Below, one piece after another: positions 37,100-47,567 of a DNA stretch of 64,000 nucleotides. The position numbers and the translations under genes were made by a program. The stretch is from Alteromonas hispanica (GTDB taxonomy: Bacteria; Pseudomonadota; Gammaproteobacteria; Enterobacterales; Alteromonadaceae), in NCBI RefSeq assembly GCF_010500915.1, contig NZ_JAAAWP010000003.1, positions 124,001 to 188,000 on the forward strand, in the 5' to 3' direction. Each line of letters starts with the position of its first letter. Position 1 is the stretch's first letter. The notes below the pieces were generated by a model, which worked only from the letters and a program-made list of their open reading frames with translations, did not search any database and was not told the origin of the DNA.

Positions 37100-38251
37100 T
37101 TATCTCCCTTCTCTAAACGTGTCGCCGCGTAAGCCAGATGTAGGAGAACTGTTGCGGTTACGACCGCCCTCATTTGTTACCGGCATCTGCAACCCTTCTA
37201 GCGTGTTTCTAGATGTGGGCTTCGCATTTTCACGCTGACGATCCATTATTTTATCTAGCGGTAGATACATCATGTTGTTTCCACCTTTACTGTCCACAAG
37301 GATTTTGCTGGTGTTACCCAATACTTCTTCCATTGTCTCCAGATATATACGTTCACGCGTTACTACAGGAGCGCGTTCAAACTGAGGAAGTAGCTCTTCG
37401 AAACGTGCTACCTCACCTTGCGCTTCTAGTGTTACACGCTCTTTATAAGCTTGTGCTTCTTCGTTCATGCGGTTTACTTGACCACGAGCGCGAGGTTCAA
37501 TCTCTCTCGCATAAGCTTCAGCTTCACGAATAAAGCGCTGCTCATCTTCCTGTGCAGCAATGGCATCATCGAAAGCATCTTTAACCTGTTCAGGTGGACG
37601 AGCATCTCTAAAGTTCATATCGATAATTGAAACACCCATATTGTAGGGTTCAATAATGCCTTGTAGCTCTTCCCACACACGCTGACGAGTCATCTCACGG
37701 CCGTCGGTGAGTACGTCATCCATTCTCGAATGACCCACAACGTAACGGATTGCGCTGTCTAATGATTGACTTAAACTCTTTTCAGGGTTTTCAACAGCAA
37801 ACGTCCAGCGGAATGGGTCGACAACGCGATATTGCATCTCCATTTGCACACTAACCACGTTCTCGTCTTCGGTAAGCATAGAACCTGAAGATGACTGATC
37901 TCTAATAGACTGAACATCTACCGGAATGACTGAGTCTACAAATGTAGGCGCCCAGCGCAAGCCAGGTTCAACCTGTTTGTGATACTCACCAAAACGAAGC
38001 ACGACGCCTCGCTCAGCTTCCCTTATGGTGTAAAAGCCACTGATCACCCAAATGGCTATAAGAAGGCCAACAAGAATACCAGCACCGATACCGCCTAAGC
38101 TTTTACCTGAACCGCCACCATTGCCACCTGATTTACCAAACTTACCAAATAAGTTCTTAAATACATCATCTAAATCTGGGGGACCTTGCTCTCGGCCTCC
38201 GCGATTCTTCCACGGGTCGTTTTTATTTCCACCCGGCTCATTCCAAGCCAT
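37100..38251 (-). CDS. hflK: FtsH protease activity modulator HflK
   Basis: 383 residues. Gly-rich cytoplasmic start (PGGNKNDPWKNRGG, GKSGGNGGGSGKSLGG), one helix (GILVGLLIAIWVISGFYTI), an SPFH domain with REAERGVVLRFGEY, and a coiled coil. Partner of HflC in the HflKC-FtsH complex. The C-terminus ends GLRGDTFREGR. It lies 67 bp below hflX in the same direction. Confidence 0.95.
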   Translation of the reverse strand: MAWNEPGGNKNDPWKNRGGREQGPPDLDDVFKNLFGKFGKSGGNGGGSGKSLGGIGAGILVGLLIAIWVISGFYTIREAERGVVLRFGEYHKQVEPGLRWAPTFVDSVIPVDVQSIRDQSSSGSMLTEDENVVSVQMEMQYRVVDPFRWTFAVENPEKSLSQSLDSAIRYVVGHSRMDDVLTDGREMTRQRVWEELQGIIEPYNMGVSIIDMNFRDARPPEQVKDAFDDAIAAQEDEQRFIREAEAYAREIEPRARGQVNRMNEEAQAYKERVTLEAQGEVARFEELLPQFERAPVVTRERIYLETMEEVLGNTSKILVDSKGGNNMMYLPLDKIMDRQRENAKPTSRNTLEGLQMPVTNEGGRNRNSSPTSGLRGDTFREGR

Positions 38252-38318
38252 GCTGATACTCCATAGATTACAGTTTTATTTTTAAAGTTCGCATGCATTA
38301 TCACGGCTTTCGCAGTGA

Positions 38319-39608
38319 CTAATGTCGCACAACATACTCTGATATTCCGTTTTCTAGACGTTTCTCAAGTCTATTCCAGTCGGCAGCAGGCATTCTCACG
38401 TCTACCACCCAATCGCCTTGGTTGTCATATTCTTCATTGGATATGCAGTTTAATTCATACAAAACTCCACGAAGGCGGCTATGTGCCGGCGGTATCTTCA
38501 AGGTGTAATTTACCATACTTCTTGCTAAACACTCGGTTAGCGCCTGACCAAGAAGTTCGGTACCCTCTCCAGTTTGAGCCGACAACCACACTCGAGTTGG
38601 AATACCCTCTTCGTTTCTTTCTATACGCGGTTCGACATCGTCTAGTTTATCAATCTTATTACAGATTAGTAATTGTTGTATCTCGCCTGCATCAATTTCT
38701 TCTAACACGTTATTTACTTCATCCATGGTCTCTCGATATTTCGCATCTGCGATATCGACAACGTGAAGCAAAAGATCCGCCTCTTGAGTTTCTTGCAGTG
38801 TTGCTTTAAACGCAGCAACAAGGTCGTGGGGAAGGTGACGAATAAAGCCCACAGTATCGGCAAGTATAGCTGGCCCAACATCCTGTAATTCAATTTTTCT
38901 CAGTGTAGGGTCCAGCGTTGCAAACAACTGATCGGCAGCGTACACATGTGAATCAGTAATAGTGTTAAACAACGTAGACTTGCCCGCATTCGTATAGCCA
39001 ACTAAGGATACCGTCGGTATTTCAGCCCTTTTACGTGAACGTCTTCCCTGTTCGCGCTGTTTTTGGACTTTTTCTAACCGGCGGAGAATAGATTTTATAC
39101 GACCGCGCAATAGGCGGCGATCAGTTTCTAGCTGAGTTTCGCCAGGCCCACGCAAGCCAATACCACCTTTCTGACGCTCAAGGTGAGTCCAGCCTCGAAT
39201 AAGGCGTGTAGAAATATGACGCAGTTGAGCAAGCTCTACCTGAAGCTTACCTTCATGAGTTCGCGCTCTCTGAGCAAAAATGTCGAGTATTAAACCTGTT
39301 CTGTCTAATACTCTACATTTGCACACTGCCTCGAGATTTCGCTCCTGTGAAGGAGAGAGGGAGTGATTGAAAATAACCACGTTGGCATCGTTTGCCTTTA
39401 CTGCTGCGGCTATTTCTTCTGCTTTACCTGACCCGACGAAAAACTTTGCATGCGGTGCACTGCGCGAAGTAGTAATCACCTCAACGGCATTGACGCCCGC
39501 CGAAGACACAAGTAACTCTAGCTCACTTAAGTCTTCTTTGCTGTTTTCATCAGAAAAATGTATATGAACAAGTACAGCCTGTTCACCGGCTTCATAACGG
39601 TCAAACAA
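38319..39608 (-). CDS. hflX: Ribosome-rescue GTPase HflX
   Basis: 429 residues. An N-terminal HflX-specific domain with KFFVGSGKAEEIA and a Gly-rich RGPGETQLETDRR segment precedes a G domain: G1 GYTNAGKST, G3 DTVGFIRHLPH, G4 NKID. The C-terminal part is as in E. coli (426 residues). It splits stalled 70S ribosomes under heat stress in E. coli. The start is TTG 39608 (the E. coli-like FDRYEAGEQAVLVHI follows), 17 bp after hfq. Confidence 0.94.
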   Translation of the reverse strand: MFDRYEAGEQAVLVHIHFSDENSKEDLSELELLVSSAGVNAVEVITTSRSAPHAKFFVGSGKAEEIAAAVKANDANVVIFNHSLSPSQERNLEAVCKCRVLDRTGLILDIFAQRARTHEGKLQVELAQLRHISTRLIRGWTHLERQKGGIGLRGPGETQLETDRRLLRGRIKSILRRLEKVQKQREQGRRSRKRAEIPTVSLVGYTNAGKSTLFNTITDSHVYAADQLFATLDPTLRKIELQDVGPAILADTVGFIRHLPHDLVAAFKATLQETQEADLLLHVVDIADAKYRETMDEVNNVLEEIDAGEIQQLLICNKIDKLDDVEPRIERNEEGIPTRVWLSAQTGEGTELLGQALTECLARSMVNYTLKIPPAHSRLRGVLYELNCISNEEYDNQGDWVVDVRMPAADWNRLEKRLENGISEYVVRH

Positions 39609-39625
39609 GCGCGTTACCTTTTAAA

Positions 39626-39877
39626 TTATTCAGTTTTAGTATTTTCAGAATCTCCTGTTGTACTTGGCATTGTGATAGCACGTGCTGGAACAACGGTTGA
39701 TATTGCATGTTTGTAAACCATTTGGCTAACAGTGTTTTTTAACAAAATAACGAACTGATCAAATGATTCAACCTGCCCCTGAAGTTTAATCCCGTTTACC
39801 AGATAAATAGATACTGGAATACGTTCCTTGCGCAAAGCGTTCAAGAATGGGTCTTGTAATGATTGCCCTTTAGCCAT
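39626..39877 (-). CDS. hfq: RNA chaperone Hfq
   Basis: 83 residues, shorter than the 102 of E. coli because the disordered tail is reduced. Sm motif 1 lies in [21 protein letters not shown] and motif 2 in [10 protein letters not shown]. Distal-face and proximal-face residues (Q8, F42, K56, H57-type) are kept. It pairs small RNAs with mRNAs, relevant to the sRNA candidate at 49.4 kb. The conserved place between miaA and hflX confirms identity. Confidence 0.97.
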   Translation of the reverse strand: MAKGQSLQDPFLNALRKERIPVSIYLVNGIKLQGQVESFDQFVILLKNTVSQMVYKHAISTVVPARAITMPSTTGDSENTKTE

Positions 39878-39954
39878 TTGTAATCCTTAGTTTTTATTAT
39901 TAGCGGGCGTCTTTTCACACCGCTGCACGTCTATTATATAACACACTCACCTAT

Positions 39955-40890
39955 TTAGAGTGTGACTTTTGCTGCAATTTTAGTCAAATTATCGTTAGCA
40001 AATGTGTCTAACCACGTAACATCTTGCCAACCACGCAGCCAAGTAAGCTGCCTTTTAGCAAGTTGCCTTGTTGCTATAATACCTCGTTCACGCATCTCAC
40101 ATTGCGAAAGTTGACCTTCGAAGTATTGCCACATCTGCCGGTAACCCACAGAACGAATAGACGGCAAACCTTCATTAAGATCACCTCTTTCGTACAACTT
40201 TTTCACTTCCCTTTCAAAGCCCTCTGCTAGCATCATATCGAACCTACGTTCAATGCGCTCATGCAGTATAGCCCTATCTTGAGGGGCAATAGCAAATTGT
40301 GTTATTTCATATGGGCATTTTTCGCCCTCTTGCTCTTGCCAGTGTGTCAGGGTTTTACCTGTACTTCGATACACTTCAAGAGCACGAGTGATTCGCTGTG
40401 GGTCGTTTGGGTGAATTCTTTCACCACTCACCTTATCTACATTCATTAATTCTGCATGCAGACTTGACCACCCAGAGCGCTCAGCCTCACGATTAATCTG
40501 TTCGCGAATAACATCGTTTGACTTAGGTAGTGACGAAATTCCATTTATCAAGGCATTAAAGTACATCATTGTACCGCCTACCAAAATAGGTAGCCTGCCC
40601 CGTTCGTGAATTTCGCCAATCAGCCTCGTTGTATCGTTGACAAATTGCGACACTGAATAGCTATCTTTAGGGTCAATTATATCAATAAGGTGATGTTTAA
40701 CTGCCCCCTGCTCATGCGCTGTGGGTTTTGCAGTCCCTATGTCCATTCCCTTGTACACCAAGGCAGAGTCGACGCTGATAATTTCGCTGTCAGTCTGCTT
40801 TGCAACATCCAACGCCAGTGACGTTTTTCCTGACGCAGTAGGCCCCATAATCGCAAGTACTGGAGAAGCAGAATCTATGCCAGTTGACAT
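39955..40890 (-). CDS. miaA: tRNA dimethylallyltransferase MiaA
   Basis: 311 residues; adds a dimethylallyl group to A37 of tRNAs reading UNN codons. The P-loop is IMGPTASGKTSLA, the substrate site includes SVDSALVYKGMDIGTAKP, and LVGGTMMYF and RQLTWLRGW are conserved blocks. ATG 40890 is favoured: GGGG lies eight bases before it and it begins one base after the mutL stop; a GTG at 40899 would overlap mutL. Confidence 0.95.
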   Translation of the reverse strand: MSTGIDSASPVLAIMGPTASGKTSLALDVAKQTDSEIISVDSALVYKGMDIGTAKPTAHEQGAVKHHLIDIIDPKDSYSVSQFVNDTTRLIGEIHERGRLPILVGGTMMYFNALINGISSLPKSNDVIREQINREAERSGWSSLHAELMNVDKVSGERIHPNDPQRITRALEVYRSTGKTLTHWQEQEGEKCPYEITQFAIAPQDRAILHERIERRFDMMLAEGFEREVKKLYERGDLNEGLPSIRSVGYRQMWQYFEGQLSQCEMRERGIIATRQLAKRQLTWLRGWQDVTWLDTFANDNLTKIAAKVTL

Positions 40891-40891
40891 C

Positions 40892-42823
40892 TCATTCACC
40901 CCACGTACTTAATATGTCATTTATCGAGCGCACTTTAGCAAATTGCTCAATGTATTCCCATTGTTTAGACTGACTTTGCTGCTCCAACCAGTACCAAATT
41001 GCGCTGTCCACCTGTTCATCAATTTCTTGTTGGGGAACAACAACATTTTCAACAATATTCTGTACGCTATCGACGTGCGCGCAGAGAAAATATTCAAACC
41101 ATTTAATCCAGGGTAAATGCCTAGTGCCTGCTGGCACTTGTTGCAGCCGGTATTTACCTGCCACTTTGTTGATATCAAAGTGTAATTCCGCTAGCACTTC
41201 TAACGTAGCATTACTCACGTCGTCTGCGTTAATTGCCACAGGCATAAGTAAAGGCTGCCCGTGCTCTGCTTTAAAAATTAGCGCAAGAAGCCATTTGGTC
41301 ACTAAGCTACCCGTTGACAATAAATACGCCTCGCCCTGATTAACATAAAGCCTTTGATGCGAAGTGAGGTTAACCGACGATAGCATAAGCTCGTTTGAAG
41401 CATCGTTATCTATGCTACTTTCTTTTGGAGTCATCAGTGCATTAAAACCTGCCTGATAAGCTGCTGTAGGCCCTTTTGCTTGCCTTTGAAAATCAGTAAG
41501 ACGCCCTCGGGATGGTGTCGCCTGTGACGACAACGGTGACAACAACGGTGACGACAACGGTGACGACGATGAGGGTGACGACGATAAGGGTGCCGATGAA
41601 GTATTTCCAGAGGTGCTCACGCCACCGTATAAGCCTTCTTGAGAGCGAACAAAGGAAGAACCAACAGAACCTGTAAAAGAGTCGTTCGACGAGCCACGAT
41701 GTGCAGGTGAAGTGGTGGAATCAGCACTGCTAAGTGGACGAATATAGCCATGCTCTACTGTTGGAGTCATATAATCATTAGGTTGATGACTCGCACTAGC
41801 ACTGTTGTTTTGCTCGGGAAGGTCATTGCTCAGTGCATGCAAAGCGTCGCATACGCTTTTGCAAATAAAGTCATGTACCAAACGGCTTTGCTGGAAACGA
41901 ACCTCGTGCTTTGCCGGGTGAACATTCACATCAACATCTTTGGGGTCTAGACTTAAATACACTACAAAGCTGGGCTGCTCTAAAACGCCCCATACGCTTT
42001 CATAAGCTTGGCGAATGGCGTGCATGATAAGCTTATCCCGCATACCTCGACTGTTTACAAAACTGAACTGGCAATCGTTACTGCTTCTCAGCATGGTCTC
42101 GTTGCCAAGCCATGCATCAATAGTAATTCCGTCATAATGGGTGTTGATATGCACCGCGTTTTGCACAAACTTTTGTCCCACAACGGCGGCTATTCGCCGC
42201 TCAATACTGCCTTCTTTGTCGGCGATATAGCGTTTTACTACCTTATCATTATGCTTAAGGATAAATGAAACATGGGGGTAACTTAGCGCAACGCGTTTAA
42301 CGACATCTTCAATATGTTGGAACTCTGTTTTTTCTGTACGCAAAAACTTACGACGGGCAGGCGTGTTGTAAAAAAGATCCGCCACATCAATTGTGGTTCC
42401 TACGGGGTGGGCAGCAGGCCTTATGGCTACAGCCATATCTCGACCTTCACAATAGGCTTCCCACGCTTCGTTTTGTACCTGTGTCTTCGATGTTAGCGTT
42501 AAACGTGTCACCGAGCTGATACTTGCTAGCGCCTCGCCGCGAAATCCAAGGGATAAAATTTGTTCTAAATCGTCTAGGGTAGAAATTTTACTTGTGGCAT
42601 GGCGACTTAACGCAAGTTGAAGTTCATCTTTTGCTATACCCGCGCCATTGTCTTTTATACGAATTCTCTTGTGCCCGCCTTTTTCAATATCTATCTCTAT
42701 TTTCGCAGCGCCCGCATCGACGCTATTTTCAAGAAGCTCTTTAACCACGGATGCAGGTCTTTCTACCACTTCACCTGCGGCAATTTGGTTAGCTAGTTGT
42801 GGAGACAAAAGTTGTATAGGCAA
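40892..42823 (-). CDS. mutL: DNA mismatch repair protein MutL
   Basis: 643 residues. The N-terminal GHKL ATPase has [28 protein letters not shown] and the transducer domain; the C-terminal dimerisation domain ends WGE. It lacks the DQHAxxER endonuclease motif, as expected where MutH is used. The linker (about residues 380-460) is Ser/Pro/Leu rich and carries a DNA tandem repeat. The start is TTG 42823 behind a strong AGGGGGC, giving the universal [18 protein letters not shown] opening. Confidence 0.96.
   Translation of the reverse strand: MPIQLLSPQLANQIAAGEVVERPASVVKELLENSVDAGAAKIEIDIEKGGHKRIRIKDNGAGIAKDELQLALSRHATSKISTLDDLEQILSLGFRGEALASISSVTRLTLTSKTQVQNEAWEAYCEGRDMAVAIRPAAHPVGTTIDVADLFYNTPARRKFLRTEKTEFQHIEDVVKRVALSYPHVSFILKHNDKVVKRYIADKEGSIERRIAAVVGQKFVQNAVHINTHYDGITIDAWLGNETMLRSSNDCQFSFVNSRGMRDKLIMHAIRQAYESVWGVLEQPSFVVYLSLDPKDVDVNVHPAKHEVRFQQSRLVHDFICKSVCDALHALSNDLPEQNNSASASHQPNDYMTPTVEHGYIRPLSSADSTTSPAHRGSSNDSFTGSVGSSFVRSQEGLYGGVSTSGNTSSAPLSSSPSSSSPLSSPLLSPLSSQATPSRGRLTDFQRQAKGPTAAYQAGFNALMTPKESSIDNDASNELMLSSVNLTSHQRLYVNQGEAYLLSTGSLVTKWLLALIFKAEHGQPLLMPVAINADDVSNATLEVLAELHFDINKVAGKYRLQQVPAGTRHLPWIKWFEYFLCAHVDSVQNIVENVVVPQQEIDEQVDSAIWYWLEQQSQSKQWEYIEQFAKVRSINDILSTWGE
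41523..41597 (-). repeat. 12-bp tandem repeat in the mutL linker
   Basis: About five copies of a 12-bp unit, plus-strand GGTGACGACAAC with variants, lie at 41523-41597; two of them are separated by an extra triplet. On the coding strand they specify Ser/Pro/Leu repeats (SSPLSSPL). Units are multiples of three, so length change would keep the frame. Confidence 0.8.
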
Positions 42824-42907
42824 AAAAGCCCCCTGTAAGAATGTAAATTCGCTTTACTGACTTTTTTATTTGGCAAAAAGTCTATGGAACGAGAAATGCG
42901 CGTTTTT

Positions 42908-44287
42908 TTAAGTACTGGGTATGGTGAGTACTTGCCCTATTCTCACTACGTCGGTGTTTAAGTTGTTAGCTTCTTTAATGCGACTAACTCGCACGTTGTA
43001 ACGTTGTGCAAGCAGTGAAAGCGACTCACCCGAGCGCACTTTGTGCGTCCTGTTTTTCGCCTTTTCAGCGGCCCACAGCGTCCCGTCTGGAGGTACCTGC
43101 CTAAAATATCGTTTTGCTGCATTAAACATGGCTTTTGCCAATCGCTCACGGTATTTTGACCAGTTGAGATTTTTTTCTTCCTGAGGATTAGAAATAAAGC
43201 CTACCTCTACAAGAATTGAAGGAATATCGGGTGATGTTAATACTGCCAAGCTGGCCGCTTGAGGCTTTCTCTTGTGCAGCGAGGTTACCGCCTTTAACTC
43301 TTCTATAACTTTGTTACCTAGATCGTGACTGGTCGCCATTGAGTGATCCATGGACAAACCGAGAATGGTTTCCGCCAGATAGCGTTCACTCGATTTATCA
43401 CTAATAACCTCTGCCGCACCGCCTAATAATTCAGAGTGTCGTTCTGTACGCTCCATCCAGCGGCCCAATTCGGTATCCGCTCTTCGCATTGATAATACCC
43501 ACACAGAGCCCCCTCGCGGCTCGGGTTGAGTGAAAGCATCAGCGTGAATGGAAATCAGTAAATCTGCTTTTTTCTTGCGCGCTATTTCCGGACGTTTATT
43601 AGGTGAAAGATAGTAGTCGCCAGAGCGCGTCATTATTGCACGCATTCCAGGCTCTGCATCGACCATAGCCTGCAACCTTTTGGCAATACTCAGCGTAATG
43701 TGCTTTTCAAAAGTGCCGGAAGGACCTATTGAGCCCGGATCTTGACCGCCATGACCAGCATCAATAGCAACGATAATATCTCTGTCTCGGGTGCTGCTAG
43801 ACTCATCAAGAATAACCCGTTGTTTTGAGGAACTTGTATTTGCTGACGATAACGAGTTAGCGGTAGTTGACGGGTCCGGTTTTCCATCTTTCAAATTATC
43901 CGCCAAATCAAGAACAAGCCTATGCCCATAAGGTTGCTCGGGAGGCATAGCAAAAAGCGTAGGCTCGGCACTGCGATTTAGTTCTACCACAACCCGCGCA
44001 GAGGTTGCACGTTTAGGTGTTGAATAGCGAAGCTTTCGAACAAGGCTGCCACTATTTTTAACCGTAGATAACTTGAAGGAATCAGACGTGTTCTTAAAAT
44101 CGATAACAACTCTAAGCGGTTTCTTCAGTGTGAAATAAGTAAATTCTGGTGCGCCATTCATGTCAAAAACAATGCGAGTTTTTGATGAATCTGGGGAGAC
44201 TCTTATGCCGCTAATTTTATTTTGTGCAGCATTCACAAATTGTGTCATAAAACACAATACTAATACTGTTATTACACTGCGCACCAT
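42908..44287 (-). CDS. amiB: N-acetylmuramoyl-L-alanine amidase (AmiB/AmiC type) with LysM
   Basis: 459 residues. Signal peptide (VITVLVLCFMTQFVNAAQ), an AMIN domain (about 25-130) that targets the septum, a Ser/Thr linker, then the zinc amidase with DAGHGGQDPGSIG and VEVGFISNPQEE, and one C-terminal LysM (HKVRSGESLSLLAQRYNV). It cuts peptidoglycan cross-bridges for daughter-cell separation and is activated by EnvC/NlpD-type proteins in E. coli. Confidence 0.94.
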   Translation of the reverse strand: MVRSVITVLVLCFMTQFVNAAQNKISGIRVSPDSSKTRIVFDMNGAPEFTYFTLKKPLRVVIDFKNTSDSFKLSTVKNSGSLVRKLRYSTPKRATSARVVVELNRSAEPTLFAMPPEQPYGHRLVLDLADNLKDGKPDPSTTANSLSSANTSSSKQRVILDESSSTRDRDIIVAIDAGHGGQDPGSIGPSGTFEKHITLSIAKRLQAMVDAEPGMRAIMTRSGDYYLSPNKRPEIARKKKADLLISIHADAFTQPEPRGGSVWVLSMRRADTELGRWMERTERHSELLGGAAEVISDKSSERYLAETILGLSMDHSMATSHDLGNKVIEELKAVTSLHKRKPQAASLAVLTSPDIPSILVEVGFISNPQEEKNLNWSKYRERLAKAMFNAAKRYFRQVPPDGTLWAAEKAKNRTHKVRSGESLSLLAQRYNVRVSRIKEANNLNTDVVRIGQVLTIPST

Positions 44288-44343
44288 AGTTTGCCTTTAC
44301 GTCTTCATTCTCTTGCTGTTAACACAAGAGATGCTTTTTGTTT

Positions 44344-44826
44344 TTATATACGCTTACATTGCTGGAGCAGCTTGGCACCCAGAGCTGTTGTCGCCTCTAA
44401 GTTAAACTGTCTCCCCGATGTCGACATTGTTATACTAATCACTAAGTCAGGGGAAGCCAAGTACTCTCCCCCCTTTTCAGACCATTCTACGAGCGCCACA
44501 GCGCCCCCACCAAAATAGTCTCTAATGCCCATAAACTCTAGCTCTTCAGGATCTGCTAAGCGATACAGGTCAAAATGATAGATATTGACGTTCTCTAGCT
44601 CATAAGGCTCAACTAGAGTATACGTGGGACTTTTAACGCTACCTGAATGACCCAAAGCTTGAATAAAATAACGGCTGAAGGTGGTTTTACCCGCACCGAG
44701 GTCGCCATTGAGAAAAATCACCACATCGGAAGGGAGTTGGCTCGATACTGCGTTAGCAAGATCTTGAGCAAGTTGTGAAGTATCATCAACATCGCTGGCA
44801 AAAAATGAGGATTGCGGGTAAGACAT
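44344..44826 (-). CDS. tsaE: tRNA t6A biosynthesis ATPase TsaE
   Basis: 160 residues. The Walker A motif GDLGAGKTTFSR (about 41-52) and YTLVEPYE, HFDLYRLADPEELEF are the family marks. With TsaB and TsaD it makes threonylcarbamoyl-adenosine at position 37 of tRNAs reading ANN codons. The C-terminal tail is slightly longer than the usual 153 residues. Confidence 0.94.
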   Translation of the reverse strand: MSYPQSSFFASDVDDTSQLAQDLANAVSSQLPSDVVIFLNGDLGAGKTTFSRYFIQALGHSGSVKSPTYTLVEPYELENVNIYHFDLYRLADPEELEFMGIRDYFGGGAVALVEWSEKGGEYLASPDLVISITMSTSGRQFNLEATTALGAKLLQQCKRI

Positions 44827-44903
44827 CTACGTTATTCCACCTAAAATAAACCTCGCAGTAGATACCTTACACGCCATTACGTTAAATGCGCTGAACACTC
44901 AGG

Positions 44904-46409
44904 CTATTGGTTATGGTTAATTAGGCTACGTACTGCATCAAAAAAGTCGCTCGCTATCATACCACGTTGACCGTGCTGTTGGGCAATATCGTCGCCCGCT
45001 TTTGCATGTAAAACCACACCGTATTTTGCAGCAATATCGGTTTCTACACCTTGCGCCAGTAACGCACCTAGAATACCGCTGAGTACATCGCCGCTACCGG
45101 CTGTTGCCATGCCCGGGTTACCGTGTCGACAAACCCATGTTTTCTTTTCATTATCAATGAGCGTTCCTGCACCTTTTAATACGCATACTGAATGATATCG
45201 CTGTGAACATTGACGAGCGTAATTAAAGCGATCGCTTTCTACATCATCAACTGAGACACCAAGTAATCGAGCCGCTTCCCCTGCGTGAGGGGTTAAAATA
45301 CTCTGTGACAAGGTAAAGGCTGTCGACTGTTTGCATAAAAGATTAAGCGCGTCTGCGTCGATAACAATGGGCTTATTAGTAGCCTGACAATGCTTTAGCG
45401 TTGTTGCAAACGTGCTTTCAGACCACGCATCTAACCCTAATCCAGGGCCAATAACCACACAACTTGCCCATTGGAGCGCGTCTTCTAAATGACTATCGGA
45501 TACCATTAATTCGGGCCGGCCGGCACTCACTTGAATAATTGAGGATTCGTGAGTGTAAACCCGCACCATTCCTGCACCGCTTCTCAAGGCAGCTTCACCA
45601 GCTAAGCGGATGGCACCTGCTGTTCCTCTATTACCGCCAATACAAAGAAGGCGACCATAAGTACCTTTATGGCTGTGAACATCTCTTGGCCCCATTCCTT
45701 TAAAATGGTCAATGTTCAACATAGTCGCGCTTGGCTTTGCCAATGACTGAAACGCGTTTCCAATGCCTAAATCTGCGTACACAAGCTTGCCGCAAGATTG
45801 TTTACCAGCCCCCGTTACCAATCCTGGCTTTATTCCAACGAAGGTAACCGTGATGTCAGCCTGCACACAGCGCCCCAAACTTTGCCCTGTATTCGCGTCT
45901 AATCCAGAGGGTACGTCCACACTTACCACCGGCGTACTACTGCTGTTAATCGCATCTATCACATCAGCAAATTCATTGCGAATATAGCTATTAATACCCG
46001 TTCCTAACAACCCATCTATGACCACGTCTGCTCGGTCTAGTAACTCTGTGCTAAAGTGTTTAATTTCGCCGCCAGAATCTAACCATCGCTTTTGCGCAAT
46101 ACCGGCGTCGCCTTCTAAAATGCGCTCCGGTTCTATGGCACACAAGTCAACTTGCTTACCGGCAAGCTTTGCGTTCATGGCCGCTATGTAACCGTCTCCT
46201 GCGTTATTGCCTTGGCCAACGAGAACAAGATAAACATCTGAGTTTGGAATCAGCTCTAAGCATTGCTTAAAGACAGCATCGCCAGCACGCTGCATGAGCG
46301 TAAACATGTCGCAGTTTGAATTAGCCGCGGCCGTCTTTTCGTTTTCGCGAACTTGGTCGGCTCTAAATAGTTTGTATGATAAACTTGACGTGAGTTGAGT
46401 ATCTAGCAT
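44904..46409 (-). CDS. nnr: Bifunctional NAD(P)H-hydrate epimerase / ADP-dependent dehydratase
   Basis: 501 residues from ATG 46409. The N-terminal epimerase has VGQGNNAGDGY and DGLLGTGI; the C-terminal dehydratase has GGNRGTAGAIRLAGEAAL, TPHAGEAARLLG and AGSGDVLSGILG. It repairs damaged NADHX/NADPHX. An upstream ORF extension to 46457 would overlap queG and lacks homologous residues. The start is six bases from that of divergent queG. Confidence 0.94.
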   Translation of the reverse strand: MLDTQLTSSLSYKLFRADQVRENEKTAAANSNCDMFTLMQRAGDAVFKQCLELIPNSDVYLVLVGQGNNAGDGYIAAMNAKLAGKQVDLCAIEPERILEGDAGIAQKRWLDSGGEIKHFSTELLDRADVVIDGLLGTGINSYIRNEFADVIDAINSSSTPVVSVDVPSGLDANTGQSLGRCVQADITVTFVGIKPGLVTGAGKQSCGKLVYADLGIGNAFQSLAKPSATMLNIDHFKGMGPRDVHSHKGTYGRLLCIGGNRGTAGAIRLAGEAALRSGAGMVRVYTHESSIIQVSAGRPELMVSDSHLEDALQWASCVVIGPGLGLDAWSESTFATTLKHCQATNKPIVIDADALNLLCKQSTAFTLSQSILTPHAGEAARLLGVSVDDVESDRFNYARQCSQRYHSVCVLKGAGTLIDNEKKTWVCRHGNPGMATAGSGDVLSGILGALLAQGVETDIAAKYGVVLHAKAGDDIAQQHGQRGMIASDFFDAVRSLINHNQ

Positions 46410-46415
46410 GAGAAT

Positions 46416-47564
46416 ATGTCCGCAATTAATTCTATTGATCTCGTTGAATTGACCCACAATATCAAGGCTTGGGGAGCAGCGCTAGGCTTTCAGCAAGTTG
46501 GTATAAGCGATATTGATCTGCATCAGCATGAAGCGCATTTGCAGGCATGGTTAGATAATGGCTATCACGGCGACATGACCTTCATGCAGTCGCATGGAAT
46601 GAAGCGCGCCAGGCCCGCTGAACTTGTACCCGGTACGTTAAGGGTGATAAGCGTGCGAATGAATTATCTTCCTCCCGATGCCTCTTTTGCTAAGCACTTA
46701 AACGCCTCAGACATTGGTTACATCAGCCGTTATGCACTCGGTCGGGATTATCACAAAGTGCTTCGAAAGCGCTTGAAGCAACTTGGTGAAAAAATTACGC
46801 AGGCGTTAAGTACAACTGAATACCGCCCCTTTGTCGACTCTGCCCCTGTTTTAGAGCATGCCATAGCAGAGAAAGCAGGAATAGGCTGGACGGGTAAGCA
46901 CAGTTTAACGCTCAATAAAGAAGCGGGCTCTTGGTTCTTTCTGGGTGAGCTTTTTATCAACCTGCCTCTTCCAGTCGACTCACCGGTTGAAGAAGGCTGT
47001 GGAAGTTGCACTGCATGCATGACTATATGCCCAACTAATGCAATCGTGGCACCTTATCAGGTAGACGCTAGACGTTGTATTTCCTACCTCACGATAGAGT
47101 CGGACGAGGATATTCCTGAAACGCTTAGACCGCTTATGGGTAATCGCATTTATGGGTGTGACGACTGTCAACTTGTTTGCCCTTGGAATCGCTATGCAGA
47201 TATCACCGAAGAGGAAGACTTTCACGCCCGAGAGGTACTTCACGGTCAGCCCTTAACTACCCTTTTTTCATGGAGTGAAGAAACCTTTTTACACAATACG
47301 TTGGGTTCGCCTATTCGTCGCATTGGTTATGAGAAGTGGCAGCGTAATATCGCGGTAGCGATTGGCAATGCAGCATATAGTGAGGACAGTATCGCGATAC
47401 TTCGCGCGCGCCGAGGAATGGTGAGCAATCAAGTTGACAGACACATCGATTGGGCAATCGAACAACTACATGTAAAATCCACCCAAGAGAAGGGCGATGA
47501 AGCACCGCGTCAGCAGAAACGTTTAATTAGAGTGGTAGAAAAGGGGCTGCCGCGAGATGCATAA
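46416..47564 (+). CDS. queG: Epoxyqueuosine reductase QueG
   Basis: 382 residues; cobalamin and [4Fe-4S] enzyme that makes queuosine in the anticodon loop of tRNAs. The N-terminal RVISVRMNYLP and SRYALGRDYHKVLRKRL bind the corrinoid; the cluster ligands are in CGSCTACMTICPTNAI and CDDCQLVCPWN. A HEAT-like tail follows. The start aligns with E. coli QueG. The divergent partner is nnr, as in E. coli (yjeS/yjeF). Confidence 0.95.
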   Translation: MSAINSIDLVELTHNIKAWGAALGFQQVGISDIDLHQHEAHLQAWLDNGYHGDMTFMQSHGMKRARPAELVPGTLRVISVRMNYLPPDASFAKHLNASDIGYISRYALGRDYHKVLRKRLKQLGEKITQALSTTEYRPFVDSAPVLEHAIAEKAGIGWTGKHSLTLNKEAGSWFFLGELFINLPLPVDSPVEEGCGSCTACMTICPTNAIVAPYQVDARRCISYLTIESDEDIPETLRPLMGNRIYGCDDCQLVCPWNRYADITEEEDFHAREVLHGQPLTTLFSWSEETFLHNTLGSPIRRIGYEKWQRNIAVAIGNAAYSEDSIAILRARRGMVSNQVDRHIDWAIEQLHVKSTQEKGDEAPRQQKRLIRVVEKGLPRDA

Positions 47565-47567
47565 GTT

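Noticed and set aside
38315-38809. 164-codon ORF on plus opposite hflX
   Set aside because: It lies wholly antisense to a clear GTPase gene, with no ribosome site or recognised domain.
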